Shown here: positions 25,657 through 33,443 of the stretch, in pieces | Layout: each line of letters starts with the position of its first letter | How positions within the stretch are numbered: position 1 is the stretch's first letter | Source: Acrocarpospora catenulata | GTDB taxonomy: Bacteria; Actinomycetota; Actinomycetes; Streptosporangiales; Streptosporangiaceae | Length of the DNA stretch: 64,000 nt | Direction of reading: 5' to 3' | Assembly: GCF_018476525.1 (NCBI RefSeq) | Contig: NZ_JAHCST010000006.1 | Coordinates: forward strand, 173,332-237,331 | The notes under the pieces: model-generated | The model's database searches: none | The model's input: only the letters and a program-made list of their open reading frames with translations | Told to the model about the DNA's origin: nothing | Position numbers and translations under genes: made by a program

Positions 25657-26097
25657 TCAGCTGAGCTGCTCGGCCAGCGCGATGATGAACCCCTCGGGGC
25701 CACGGACGTAGCAGAGCCGGTAGCTGTCCTCGTACTGGGCCAGCTCACCGACGAGTTCGGCGCCGTGAGTGCGCAGGCGGGCAACGACGTCCTCGATGTC
25801 CTCGACGGCGAACATGACGCGATGCATGCCCAGCGTGTTGTGCGGCGGGTTATGCGGGCTGGCGCCGATCGCCGCGGGGGTGTGGTATTTCGCCAGTTCC
25901 AGCCGGCCGTGGCCGTCCGGGACCCGCATCATCGCGATGTCGCAGCGGACGCCGTCGAGTCCGACGGTGCGGTCCGCCCAGAGGCCCTCGATCTGCGCTT
26001 TGCCCTCCAGCTCCATGCCGAGTTCTACAAAGAACGCAATGACAGCCTCAAGGTCGTCGACGACAATGCCGACGTTGTCCATCCGCCGGAGCGTCAT
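25657..26097 (-). CDS. VOC (glyoxalase/dioxygenase superfamily) protein
   Basis: The protein has 146 residues with the beta-alpha-beta-beta-beta VOC pattern (RMDNVGIVVDDLEAVIAFFVELGMELEGKA, HRVMFAVEDIEDVVARLRTHGAELVGEL, YVRGPEGFIIALAEQL). AAAGGAG lies 7 nt before the ATG at 26097. VOC proteins include glyoxalases, ring-cleaving dioxygenases and antibiotic-binding proteins; the precise role is unknown. The 250 bp between marR and this convergent gene show no coding or regulatory signal I can support. Confidence 0.88.
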   Translation of the reverse strand: MTLRRMDNVGIVVDDLEAVIAFFVELGMELEGKAQIEGLWADRTVGLDGVRCDIAMMRVPDGHGRLELAKYHTPAAIGASPHNPPHNTLGMHRVMFAVEDIEDVVARLRTHGAELVGELAQYEDSYRLCYVRGPEGFIIALAEQLS

Positions 26098-26225
26098 GGT
26101 GGTTCTCCTTTGTCGCACGGCCCGTCGTGGGCCACTGGTGTACCCAGGACGGAGCCATCCCCACGTTCTCGACACTGGGACGCGTGCTGAGTTCTGGCTC
26201 CTGCTTCCGGCGCGTCACCGCCATG

Positions 26226-26287
26226 GGAACGAAAAGTCCCGCTAAGCCGGGGCCCGCTGCGCCGCTTGTGGCGTGACTTTTCGTTCC
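26226..26287. repeat. 13-bp perfect inverted repeat around 36 bp
   Basis: GGAACGAAAAGTC (26226-26238) and GACTTTTCGTTCC (26275-26287) are exact inverse copies. Including the bases beyond them (CATG... and ...GATG) the arms reach 17 bp with one mismatch. The element sits between the VOC gene and a ribosomal protein S1 scar and could be a hairpin or the ends of a small decayed mobile element. Confidence 0.7.
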
Positions 26288-26347
26288 GATGTCGCTCGGC
26301 TGGGAAAGCAGGCTGGTCCCCTTCGGTGCGTTTATGCGCGTAGTCGT

Positions 26348-26482
26348 TGCTTCAAGGGCCTGGTGCACAACACCGAGTTGGCCGACCGGCACATCGAGGC
26401 TCCTGAACAAGTCGTCCAGGTCGGCGACGAGGTCCGTGTGAAGATCCTCGAAATCGATCTTCACCCTCGCCGCATCATCCTC
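26348..26482 (+). pseudogene. Fragment of ribosomal protein S1 (one S1 domain)
   Basis: The frame reads CFKGLVHNTELADRHIEAPEQ and then VVQVGDEVRVKILEIDLHPRRI, which matches the S1 domain of bacterial rpsA (GLVHISELA, HVE.PEQVVQVGDE, VKIIDIDL.RRRISLS). Only about 45 residues remain, there is no start, and the frame continues into unrelated sequence. It is a scar of a duplicated or captured rpsA segment, not a functional gene. Confidence 0.75.
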
Positions 26483-26579
26483 TGTGATCGCTACCCACGG
26501 GCGCGCCCCGGACGCCGGGTAGATTCACTCCCGATTGCGGGATCATCGACGTCCCGCCCAGGGGCACCAGGAGCCGTTG

Positions 26580-27644
26580 ATGCATCACCGGGACGGGCTG
26601 CAGGCGGCGCGCCTGACGGCCTACCAGGCCATTTCCACGGACCTGTCGCTGCTGAGCGACCGCCACCTCGGCGACGCCATGGCTGCGGCCACCCCACATA
26701 GATCTGGCATCGGCGGCAGGTCGGCGGAGCTGGAGGTCGGCGGGAGGCAGGTGTTCGTCAAGCGTGTCCCCCTGACCGACCTGGAAACACGGCCGCAGAA
26801 CATCCGATCGACGGCGAACCTGTTCAGACTGCCCACCTTCTACCAGTACGGCATCGGCTCGGCCGGGTTCGGGGCCTGGCGCGAGCTGGCCGCACACACC
26901 ATGACCACCAACTGGGTCCTGGCCAACCAGTACGCGGGCTTTCCGCTGATGTACCACTGGCGCATCCTGCCCGACTCCCCTCCCGAAGGATTCGCCGACG
27001 AGTTCGGCGGCATCGACGGAGCGGTCGCACACTGGGAAGGTTCACCAGCCGTGCGAGAACGGCTGGAAGCCATCGGCCGCTGCTCCCTCAGTCTGGTGCT
27101 GTTCCTGGAACACCTCCCGCACACGCTGGCCGCCTGGCTGACCGACCACCACGATGCCGCCGTGTGGGCCGAACAGGCCCTCGCCCGCGGGACCGCCTTC
27201 ATGAACTCCCACAGGTTTGTGCACTTCGACGCCCACTTCGACAACATCCTGACCGACGGGCGGCTGCTCTACTTCGCCGACTTCGGGCTCGCCCTCAGCT
27301 CCCGGTTCGACCTGTCAGCCGCCGAGGCCCGATTCCTGTCCAGCCATCTCACCTACGATCGCTACTACACCGCAAGCCGCCTGCTCCACCACCTGCTCCG
27401 CAACCTGACCGACGGCGCGCGCGGCGACACCGTAAACGAGAGCTTCCTCCGCGACTGGACCGCACACGCCATCGGGCACGAACGCCTCCCGCCCGCTCTC
27501 ACCACGATCATCGACCGGCACGCCGGGCCAACACTCATCCTGGACAGCTTCCACAGCCGTCTGATCACCCATAGCAGGCAGACGCCCTATCCGGCCGACG
27601 AACTCGAGCTCGCCGAAGCCTTCCGACACGCCTCTCCGCACTGA
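26580..27644 (+). CDS. Protein-kinase-like fold protein
   Basis: The protein has 354 residues; AGGAG lies 7 nt before the ATG. A Lys in QVFVKRVPL (Lys61) is placed as the ATP-binding lysine. HFDAHFDN at 215-222 resembles the kinase catalytic loop (HxD...N), and ADFGLAL near residue 234 is a clear DFG motif. The fold is shared by Ser/Thr kinases and small-molecule phosphotransferases such as aminoglycoside kinases. The N-lobe glycine loop is weak (SGIGGRSAELEVGG). The substrate, protein or small molecule, is unknown, and neighbours give no hint. Confidence 0.75.
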   Translation: MHHRDGLQAARLTAYQAISTDLSLLSDRHLGDAMAAATPHRSGIGGRSAELEVGGRQVFVKRVPLTDLETRPQNIRSTANLFRLPTFYQYGIGSAGFGAWRELAAHTMTTNWVLANQYAGFPLMYHWRILPDSPPEGFADEFGGIDGAVAHWEGSPAVRERLEAIGRCSLSLVLFLEHLPHTLAAWLTDHHDAAVWAEQALARGTAFMNSHRFVHFDAHFDNILTDGRLLYFADFGLALSSRFDLSAAEARFLSSHLTYDRYYTASRLLHHLLRNLTDGARGDTVNESFLRDWTAHAIGHERLPPALTTIIDRHAGPTLILDSFHSRLITHSRQTPYPADELELAEAFRHASPH

Positions 27645-27747
27645 ACGACCCGGTTCGACATCTGACCAATTCTCCGGAACAGGGAAACGATCAAAGCGCA
27701 TCCGGCAAGCTTCCGACCACTTCGGCGCCGAGTTCTTGCCTCATCGT

Positions 27748-27779
27748 GTTTGCGATGCAAACATGTTTGTATCGCAAAC
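27748..27779. promoter_or_regulatory. 32-bp palindromic operator of the membrane protein/wHTH pair
   Basis: Arms GTTTGCGATGCAAAC (27748-27762) and GTTTGTATCGCAAAC (27765-27779) are inverted copies with one mismatch around AT. Each arm is itself partly symmetric (GTTTGC/GCAAAC). The element ends 7 bp before the GGAGG of the next gene, so bound repressor would block transcription. The winged-helix protein encoded at 28442 is the likely ligand. Confidence 0.8.
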
Positions 27780-27797
27780 GTCGAAGGAGGTTCGGAC

Positions 27798-28445
27798 ATG
27801 CCCAACGACCCGGCCGGTGAGGCCAGCCAGTTACTCGGTGACGTGCACGCCCTGCGAAACCGCGCCCGCGCGGACCGACACGCCTTCCGCTTCCCGCTCT
27901 TGTACTTCGGGACCTTCACCCTGGCCACCGCTCCGCTCTACGTCCTCAACTACGCCCTGTTCCTCCCGGGCGGATGGATCGACCTGGTCTGGCTGGCCGG
28001 ACTGATCATCGGTGCGGTGCTGACCATCTGGTGGTACCGTCGCCACGGCGACCGCTCCGGAATCCAGACGTCGGCCAGGAAATCCTTTCTCGTCTGGACC
28101 GGCGCGGGAGCGGCCCCGCTCGTGTGGATTCTCGTGGTCCCAGTGTTCTTCTTCCTGTGGCCGTTCTTCGTGCGCGGCACCTTCGGCCTGCTGGCCATAG
28201 CCCTCGGCCTGATCGCGCTGGCCCGCGCAGAACGCAGCCGCCGGTTGTGGATCATCACCGGGCTGTACACGGCGGCGGCGATCCCCGCCGTCGTCTACAA
28301 CATGGAGAACCAGTACTACCGCCTGTTCCACCTGTTCGGCGTCTCCGCCGAGGACATGCCCTACAGTCTCATCCAGGGCAGCCCCGTCCTGCTCCCCGCC
28401 CTGATTCTCCTCATCGGCGGACTGACGACCCGTAGGACCGTATGA
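27798..28445 (+). CDS. Multi-pass membrane protein of unknown function
   Basis: The protein has 215 residues with about six hydrophobic segments (LYFGTFTLATAPLYVLNYALF, LVWLAGLIIGAVLTIWWY, PLVWILVVPVFFFLWPFF, GLLAIALGLIALA, LWIITGLYTAAAIPAVVY, VLLPALILLIGGL). AAGGAGG is 7 nt before the ATG. The gene overlaps the following winged-helix gene by 4 bp (ATGA), and pairs of small membrane protein plus such a regulator are common in actinobacteria. No enzymatic motif is visible. Confidence 0.85.
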   Translation: MPNDPAGEASQLLGDVHALRNRARADRHAFRFPLLYFGTFTLATAPLYVLNYALFLPGGWIDLVWLAGLIIGAVLTIWWYRRHGDRSGIQTSARKSFLVWTGAGAAPLVWILVVPVFFFLWPFFVRGTFGLLAIALGLIALARAERSRRLWIITGLYTAAAIPAVVYNMENQYYRLFHLFGVSAEDMPYSLIQGSPVLLPALILLIGGLTTRRTV

Positions 28446-28747
28446 CCCACCCAACGGGACAGCTGAACGACACCGTCCACCAGCGCCATCGGCTCGGCAT
28501 TCTCACCATCGCAAGCGAGGCGTCCCGGGTCGAGTTCACCTACCTGTGTGAAGCGCTCGAACTGACCAGGGGGAACCTCAACCGGCATCTCGCCGTGCTG
28601 GCGGAGGCCGGGCTGGTCACCCTGGAGAAGGGGTACGACGGCACCCGACCGAAGACGTGGATCGTGATCACCAAGCCGGGGCGTACCGCGCTGGCGGCCG
28701 AGATGGACGCGCTTGAGCAGCTGATTCGCCGCCATCGGGGCGACTAG
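28442..28747 (+). CDS. Small winged-helix regulator (HTH_34/MarR-like)
   Basis: The protein has 101 residues. RLGILTIASEASRVEFTYLCEALELTRGNLNRHLAVLAEAGLV is a typical winged-helix reader, followed by the wing and GRTALAAEMDALEQLI as dimer helix. It is translated with the upstream membrane protein gene and probably autoregulates through the palindrome at 27748-27779. The inducer is unknown. Confidence 0.88.
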   Translation: MTHPTGQLNDTVHQRHRLGILTIASEASRVEFTYLCEALELTRGNLNRHLAVLAEAGLVTLEKGYDGTRPKTWIVITKPGRTALAAEMDALEQLIRRHRGD

Positions 28748-29029
28748 GACGACTCCCGCACGACGAGTTCAGCCCACCATCCACCGCAGTGGGCAGACGC
28801 GACGGAAACCCCCGGACACGGCCCGACAGCGTGGCCGCCAACCGCACCTACCTGCGGTGGAGCAAGATCCGGCACATCACTCCCGAGCCCCGTGACCAGC
28901 GAGCAAACCGGCGCCAGCGTGGGTCGGCGGGAGAGGTTGGCCCTGAGCTGAAGGAGAGCGCGGAAATATACGTGATTTCGTAGGCTGTACCTCTGTCAGT
29001 TCTTCCATCATGAAATGGAGAGGTTTGAC

Positions 29030-29173
29030 GTGCGAGCCACCAATAAGCCCCGCAGAATCCTGGTCGCCATCGCCGCGCTGATCGCTGCCACGGTGACTAC
29101 CGTGGCGTTGTTCGCGCCCGCGCCGGCCGACGGAACCCTGGCGAAGAAGTCCCCCTACAACCACGGAGGCTGA
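29030..29173 (+). CDS. 47-residue secreted peptide precursor
   Basis: A short frame starts with GTG, 6 nt after GGAGAGG. The sequence begins VRATNKPRRILVAIAAL, a basic N-terminus and hydrophobic core, passes through VALFAPAPAD where a signal peptidase site (APA) is expected, and ends in DGTLAKKSPYNHGG. The predicted mature part is only 13-16 residues, Lys-containing and ending His-Gly-Gly. A perfect 9-bp hairpin follows 38 bp after the stop, and no other gene is close, so it looks like an independent unit. It could be a signalling peptide, a small cell-wall peptide or a toxin; nothing in the neighbourhood identifies a receptor. Confidence 0.6.
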   Translation: MRATNKPRRILVAIAALIAATVTTVALFAPAPADGTLAKKSPYNHGG

Positions 29174-29210
29174 TCTCCGGAGTTTGGTCCGTCGGCGGGA
29201 AACGGCGCGC

Positions 29211-29240
29211 CGTGACCGGGCACGAGAAACGCCGGTCACG
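29211..29240. terminator. Hairpin after the small peptide gene
   Basis: CGTGACCGG (29211-29219) and CCGGTCACG (29232-29240) form a perfect 9-bp stem with a 12-nt loop. Its position supports the small peptide gene as a real transcription unit. Confidence 0.7.
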
Positions 29241-29780
29241 ACGCTCCCTTCCAGGGTGATCGCCGGTGGAGACGATGCCCAGGTTATGCCCGCCCACCCG
29301 AACCGATCGTGATCCGGGCGGTTCCGCCCCGCCCCCGGCCAGCCCGACGGGACCGGCGGGCTGATCCGCCACCGTTCCAGGTCGGAGATGCGGCGGCCTT
29401 CCGGCACCGCAGCAGGTCCGACGTCCTTGCCGTTGCGACGACGAGCGTCAGCCAGGCACGCAGGAGCCTCACGGCGGTGGCCTCTCGATGGGCGGCGCAC
29501 GGACAGTCCGAATATGCGCCGCGTCCGACTGGGCCGCCGGTGGGCTACCCTCCGATTGCCCTGATCAATAGGTCAGGATGAGACCCTTCTCCAGGTAGCC
29601 GCGCGCGATGTGCTTGGCGTAGCCGCCTTGGTGGTGCTGTCGATGGCAGCAGGCCGTTCTGCGTACCGAAGAAGCCTCGCCGCCCCAGACCCTCCACCGC
29701 GGCGCCGCGATTGCTTGTTACCGGCGAACTGATCCCTCACGGCAAATCGGGACTGACAAGTTTTGTGCAGTTCTCATAAG
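29241..29780. other. 540-bp region without a supported gene
   Basis: Several frames are open on both strands, but they are Arg/Pro-rich, overlap each other and show no recognisable domain or ribosome-binding site. A decayed gene is possible around 29580-29700. No repeats or hairpins of note were seen apart from the terminator before it. Confidence 0.4.
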
Positions 29781-29786
29781 TAGGAT
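29781..29786 (+). promoter_or_regulatory. Leaderless-type -10 box before the acyltransferase gene
   Basis: TAGGAT is followed by exactly 7 nt and the GTG start. No ribosome-binding site is present. The same hexamer and spacing occur at 34189-34194 (minus strand) and 42668-42673. Confidence 0.6.
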
Positions 29787-29793
29787 CGTCCGC

Positions 29794-30738
29794 GTGGATC
29801 TGGACGACATCGCCGCCCGGCTCGGGGTGCCTGTCGAGGACGTCGACCGTGTGCACCGGCTCGCCGGGGACCGGCCGTCGGCTCCGCTGCCCGCCAAGGC
29901 CGACGCGCCCGCGATCCTCGACCGGCTCGGGGTGCGGGCGGACGATGCCGCCGAAATCATGGCGGGCTGGCCCGACCCAGGCTCTCCGCTGTGGACTCCG
30001 GAGCTGCGCTGGCTGCTCGACCGCTCGATCGCCCTGGTCCGGGCCGATCTCGGGGGCCACGGCTGGCTGTCGCCCGGTCCGGAGCTGCCGCGCGAACGGG
30101 GACCCGCCTGGCGGCATCTCTACGTGTACGCGTACCTGGCCCTGCTCGACGTCGTCACGGGGTACCACCGCGAGCACGGCATCGCCGATGCCGTGTCGTG
30201 GGCGACCCTCGCGGACCTGGGCCGCAACCTGGCGATCGACCGGCGGATGCACCGCGAGGGCTGGCCGGTCATGCAGAGCTGGCTGACGCTGCACGCGCGC
30301 GGCGGCGTCTACGAGCTGGGCCGGCTGCACCACCAGCGCGGCGGCACCTCCATCGACGTGCACATCCCCGAGTCGGGGCCGATGACCCCCGAGGCGGTCG
30401 ACGCGTCGCTCGAGGAGGCCCGTGCGTTCTTCCCACGCCACTTTCCCGACGAGCGCTACACCGCGTTCTCCTGCGGCTCGTGGCTGCTGGACCCGCAGCT
30501 GCTGGAGTACCTGCCCGGGGACTCCAACATCGTCCGGTTCCAGCGGAGGTTCGAGCTGGAGCCCTACGAGGAGCCGGAAGGGCTGGACGCCGACGTCGAG
30601 GTGCTGCGGTTCGTGTTCCGCACCCTGACCACGCCGCTCGACCAGCTGCCGCGCCGCACCGTGCTCCAGCGCGCGATCGTCGACCACCTGAAGGCCGGCC
30701 GCCACTGGTACTGGCGCCGCGGCCGCTTCCCGATCTAG
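29794..30738 (+). CDS. Acyltransferase-domain protein (NAT_N/GNAT-like type)
   Basis: The protein has 314 residues with a leaderless-type GTG start. The layout, a helical N-terminal part (DLDDIAARLGVPVEDVDRVHRLAG) and a C-terminal part with VMQSWLTLHARGGVYELGRLHHQRGG, SIDVHIPESGPMTPEAVDASLEEARAFF, FSCGSWLLDPQLLEYLPGDSNIVRFQRRF, matches actinobacterial proteins described as acyltransferase domain-containing with a GNAT-like C-terminus. I have not seen a defined substrate for this group. It stands alone, convergent with the TauE/SafE gene. Confidence 0.75.
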   Translation: MDLDDIAARLGVPVEDVDRVHRLAGDRPSAPLPAKADAPAILDRLGVRADDAAEIMAGWPDPGSPLWTPELRWLLDRSIALVRADLGGHGWLSPGPELPRERGPAWRHLYVYAYLALLDVVTGYHREHGIADAVSWATLADLGRNLAIDRRMHREGWPVMQSWLTLHARGGVYELGRLHHQRGGTSIDVHIPESGPMTPEAVDASLEEARAFFPRHFPDERYTAFSCGSWLLDPQLLEYLPGDSNIVRFQRRFELEPYEEPEGLDADVEVLRFVFRTLTTPLDQLPRRTVLQRAIVDHLKAGRHWYWRRGRFPI

Positions 30739-30804
30739 GCCTCAGTTAAGGCTTCGAGGCCGGCAGCGTTCTTCCCGTCGGCCCGCAAGCCCTCGTGGAG
30801 GTGA

Positions 30805-31566
30805 TCAGCCGTTTGGGTTGATCCATAGCTGGACTGCCAGGCCAATGCCGATCAAGGCCACCAGCCAGCGCAGCAGAGGGGCCGGTAGGCGCCGTGCGAC
30901 GCGGGGGCCGAGCGTGGAGCCGAAGAACATGCCCAGTCCCAGCGGTGCGACGGCCGTCCAGTCGACAGGGCCGAAAACGGCGAAGGTAGCGGCGGAGAGG
31001 AGCGTCCCGGCGCCGAGGACCATGTTCTTCAGGGCATTGGCGGTGGCCAGACGGGGCTCTGAGGTGATCAGGAGGAGCGCGAGGATCATCACACCGGACC
31101 CGGCGCCGAAGTAGCCGTTGTACACCGACATCGTGATCAGTCCCAGCGGAAAGACCACACCACCCGCTCCTGAAGGACGGCCGCGCCGGTGGCGGGCGGC
31201 AAGCCAGGGCTGGGCGAGCAGAGCCAGCGAACCGGCGGCCACCAGGAACGGCACGACGCGGGCGAAGACGCCCGGCGGTGTGGACAGGAGCAGCAACGAG
31301 CCCGCCGCCCCGCCCAAGGCCGACGGCGGCACCCACCGGCCCAGCCACGGTCTATGGCCGACCAGTTCGGGCTGAGAGGCGAGGGCCGAGCCAGGCCAGC
31401 AGGCGGTGAGCGCGACGATGTTGGCCACGTTCGCCGACAGAGCGGGAAGCCCCACCGCGAGAAGGGCAGGATAGGAAATCAAAGAGGTGATCCCGCCCGC
31501 AGTGCCGACCACCCCGGCGAGTAATCCTGCGCCGACCAGCAATGCGACGTCGCCAAGGCCGGTCAT
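30805..31566 (-). CDS. TauE/SafE-family membrane exporter
   Basis: The protein has 253 residues and about eight membrane helices. The family's duplicated motif is visible as GLLAGVVGTAGGI near the N-terminus and PLGLGMFFGSTLGPRVARRL in the second half. Members export sulfite, sulfoacetate or related anions, though many are uncharacterised. GGAGGG lies 8 nt before the ATG. It is 6 kb from the DszB-like operon; a functional link through sulfite disposal is possible but not shown by linkage alone. Confidence 0.88.
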   Translation of the reverse strand: MTGLGDVALLVGAGLLAGVVGTAGGITSLISYPALLAVGLPALSANVANIVALTACWPGSALASQPELVGHRPWLGRWVPPSALGGAAGSLLLLSTPPGVFARVVPFLVAAGSLALLAQPWLAARHRRGRPSGAGGVVFPLGLITMSVYNGYFGAGSGVMILALLLITSEPRLATANALKNMVLGAGTLLSAATFAVFGPVDWTAVAPLGLGMFFGSTLGPRVARRLPAPLLRWLVALIGIGLAVQLWINPNG

Positions 31567-31926
31567 GACCGGACCCTCCGTGCTGCGGCTACGGGCTTGA
31601 CAGCCGTGACGAGGTTCACGGAAAGGCCCGGCCCGGCCGAAAGGTGGGCAGGCCGATGGAAGTTCATCCCGTCAGGGCGAAGGCCGAAAGCCTCCGCCCC
31701 GGCACCGCTCGGTCCAGTCCAAGTCGACCTTGCCCACCCATTCATTAACGCCACACCCCCGCCGTGATCACGGTTCGCGAGTATGACAGGGCCGGTGGCG
31801 TGGTGGATCGCGTTGACGATCACGTTCGGGACCGCTGTCGGATAATGTCAATCTTTTAGTAAATGCTCCTTTTTGTTAGCGTCCTTGCGCGATGTCCTTG
31901 ATCACTGGCATGCCCAAGGAGCTTTG
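31567..31926. other. 360-bp divergent intergenic region
   Basis: No supported gene. It must contain the promoters of the exporter (minus) and the DNRLRE protein (plus). An AT-rich stretch at 31840-31880 contains TTTAGTAAA (31855-31863), a symmetric element similar to the TTAGTAAAC in front of the GH43 gene. An 86-codon frame on the minus strand overlapping the exporter start looks spurious. Confidence 0.4.
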
Positions 31927-32964
31927 ATGATCGTGTGGCCGTCCCTCCGCCTGAGAAGGGTGCACCCCCTGCTCGTCGTCGCAGCGATGACCTCGATAGT
32001 GTCCTCAGCCGGGCTCACCGCCCTCCCGGCCGAGGCCAACTCCACGACCGACGTCACGACGATCGAACGTACCTTTGTGTTGTCCCCGGTCGAGGACGTC
32101 GACGTGTCCGATTGGAACGACGAGAACTCGCCGGCCGGAAACTACAACGCTCATCTGTTCGCGGGCACCTACTACGGCCACCCGACCCGCGCGTTACTGA
32201 GGTTCGACACAGGCGTGCTGCCACTCGGCACCGTTACTTCCGCCACCTTGTCACTCTCCAACACCGCTGCGCCGAGTTGCGGCCCAGAGGTCGGAGAGGG
32301 CATCCAGGTTCGCCGCGTCACCAGCGCCTGGATCCAGGATTTCCTGCACTGGGGCAACAAGCCCGACTCGACGACCGAGGATGCCCAGATCGCCACCAAG
32401 GGGGTCACCCCGGAGTGCGAGACGTGGCCCGGCCGCGTTGAATGGCAGGTGACGGGTATCGTCCAGGACTGGGTGGACGGGGCGGAGAACCATGGTCTGG
32501 TGCTCCAGTCCCCGACCGAGGACACCAGCGTCGACAACTATCGGTGGTTCTGGGCCTCGGAGAACCCGGACCAGGATCCGCGGCACGACCCGCCCGTTCT
32601 CACGGTCACCGTCTCCGTGGTCTCTGCGCCCAGGGTCATCAGGTGTTCCCTTAGTCCGGTTGACCTGCCGATGAGCGGCGGCGTCCTGATACTCTCACTG
32701 ACCCCGAGCGTCGGCATGATCGCGACCGACCCGGCCGGAGGCGCGATCGGCGAGGTCGAGATCGAGCACGACCCCGCCGCCACGGGCCAGGGCGCCGGCC
32801 AGGTCTGGAGCGCGTCCGCTGCCCGCAACGTCACGGTTCCCCCCGGCGTTCTGCAGAACGGCTGGGACATCCGCTGGCGGTGCCGCGCGGCGAACCCCGA
32901 AGCCGGAACACACTCCGACTGGCGGCCGTGGCAGTACGCCACCGTGGACGTGCCCGCCACCTGA
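31927..32964 (+). CDS. Secreted DNRLRE-domain protein
   Basis: The protein has 345 residues; AAGGAG lies 6 nt before the ATG at 31927. A signal sequence (arginines, then LLVVAAMTSIVSSAGLTALPAEA) is followed by a domain with RALLRFDTGVLPLGTVTSATLSLSN, VRRVTSAW, WQVTGIVQDWVDGAENHGLVLQSP and YRWFWASEN, the pattern of DNRLRE domains found in large secreted and wall-associated proteins. The last 110 residues form another beta-rich domain (RCSLSPVDLPMSGG..., WDIRWRCRAANPEAGTHSDW). It probably binds polymer or cell surface; no catalytic motif is seen. Confidence 0.82.
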   Translation: MIVWPSLRLRRVHPLLVVAAMTSIVSSAGLTALPAEANSTTDVTTIERTFVLSPVEDVDVSDWNDENSPAGNYNAHLFAGTYYGHPTRALLRFDTGVLPLGTVTSATLSLSNTAAPSCGPEVGEGIQVRRVTSAWIQDFLHWGNKPDSTTEDAQIATKGVTPECETWPGRVEWQVTGIVQDWVDGAENHGLVLQSPTEDTSVDNYRWFWASENPDQDPRHDPPVLTVTVSVVSAPRVIRCSLSPVDLPMSGGVLILSLTPSVGMIATDPAGGAIGEVEIEHDPAATGQGAGQVWSASAARNVTVPPGVLQNGWDIRWRCRAANPEAGTHSDWRPWQYATVDVPAT

Positions 32965-33443
32965 CCGCATCGTGGGCAGGACGCTCCCGTCGGCGTAACG
33001 CATGTCGTCCAGGAGCCACTTCCAGAGCCGCGCTGGTGGTCTCGTCGGGCATTCGGTTCGGTGGGAACGGCACGGGCGCGGACCGTGGCCGTCCAGCGGC
33101 GACTCCATGCCGCCGGAGTCGCCGCTGGACGAGGCGTGTTTCGCACGGATGCTTGAGGGGATCGCGCGCCGCAGCTACATCCCCGCTAGTCCTTGGCCAT
33201 CACGGTGAAGGTGAACCCGGCGCTCGTCGACAGCGCAGTGGAATGTCGCACTTGATCCGGCGCAGCACCTCGTTCCTGCTGAGGCCGAGCCCCTGCGCGA
33301 TGAGCCGCTCCGGGCGCACCGGTACCGGATCCTCGAAGACGACCTCCACCTGGACCGGCCACGCCTCGTCGAGCCATGCCGACGCGCGACGGCCCCGACC
33401 ACAGCCAGCGCGGTCGGGACCCGTCACTAGGCAAGGCTCCGCG
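32965..33443. other. 479-bp region, possible decayed gene
   Basis: No complete gene is supported. On the minus strand the segment WLDEAWPVQVEVVFEDPVPVRPERLIAQGLGL-like sequence around 33270-33400 reads like real protein but ends quickly after a probable frameshift, and RLWKWLLDDMRYADGSVLP around 33000-33050 reads similarly. These may be pieces of one degraded gene; I do not recognise it. Confidence 0.35.

Noticed and set aside
28789..28983. A 64-codon frame before the small peptide gene
   Set aside because: Composition is that of non-coding GC-rich DNA and it would overlap the promoter of the peptide gene.
31563..31823. An 86-codon minus-strand frame overlapping the TauE/SafE start by 4 bp
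   Set aside because: No recognisable domain or start signal, and the exporter has its own GGAGGG; it covers the expected promoter region.
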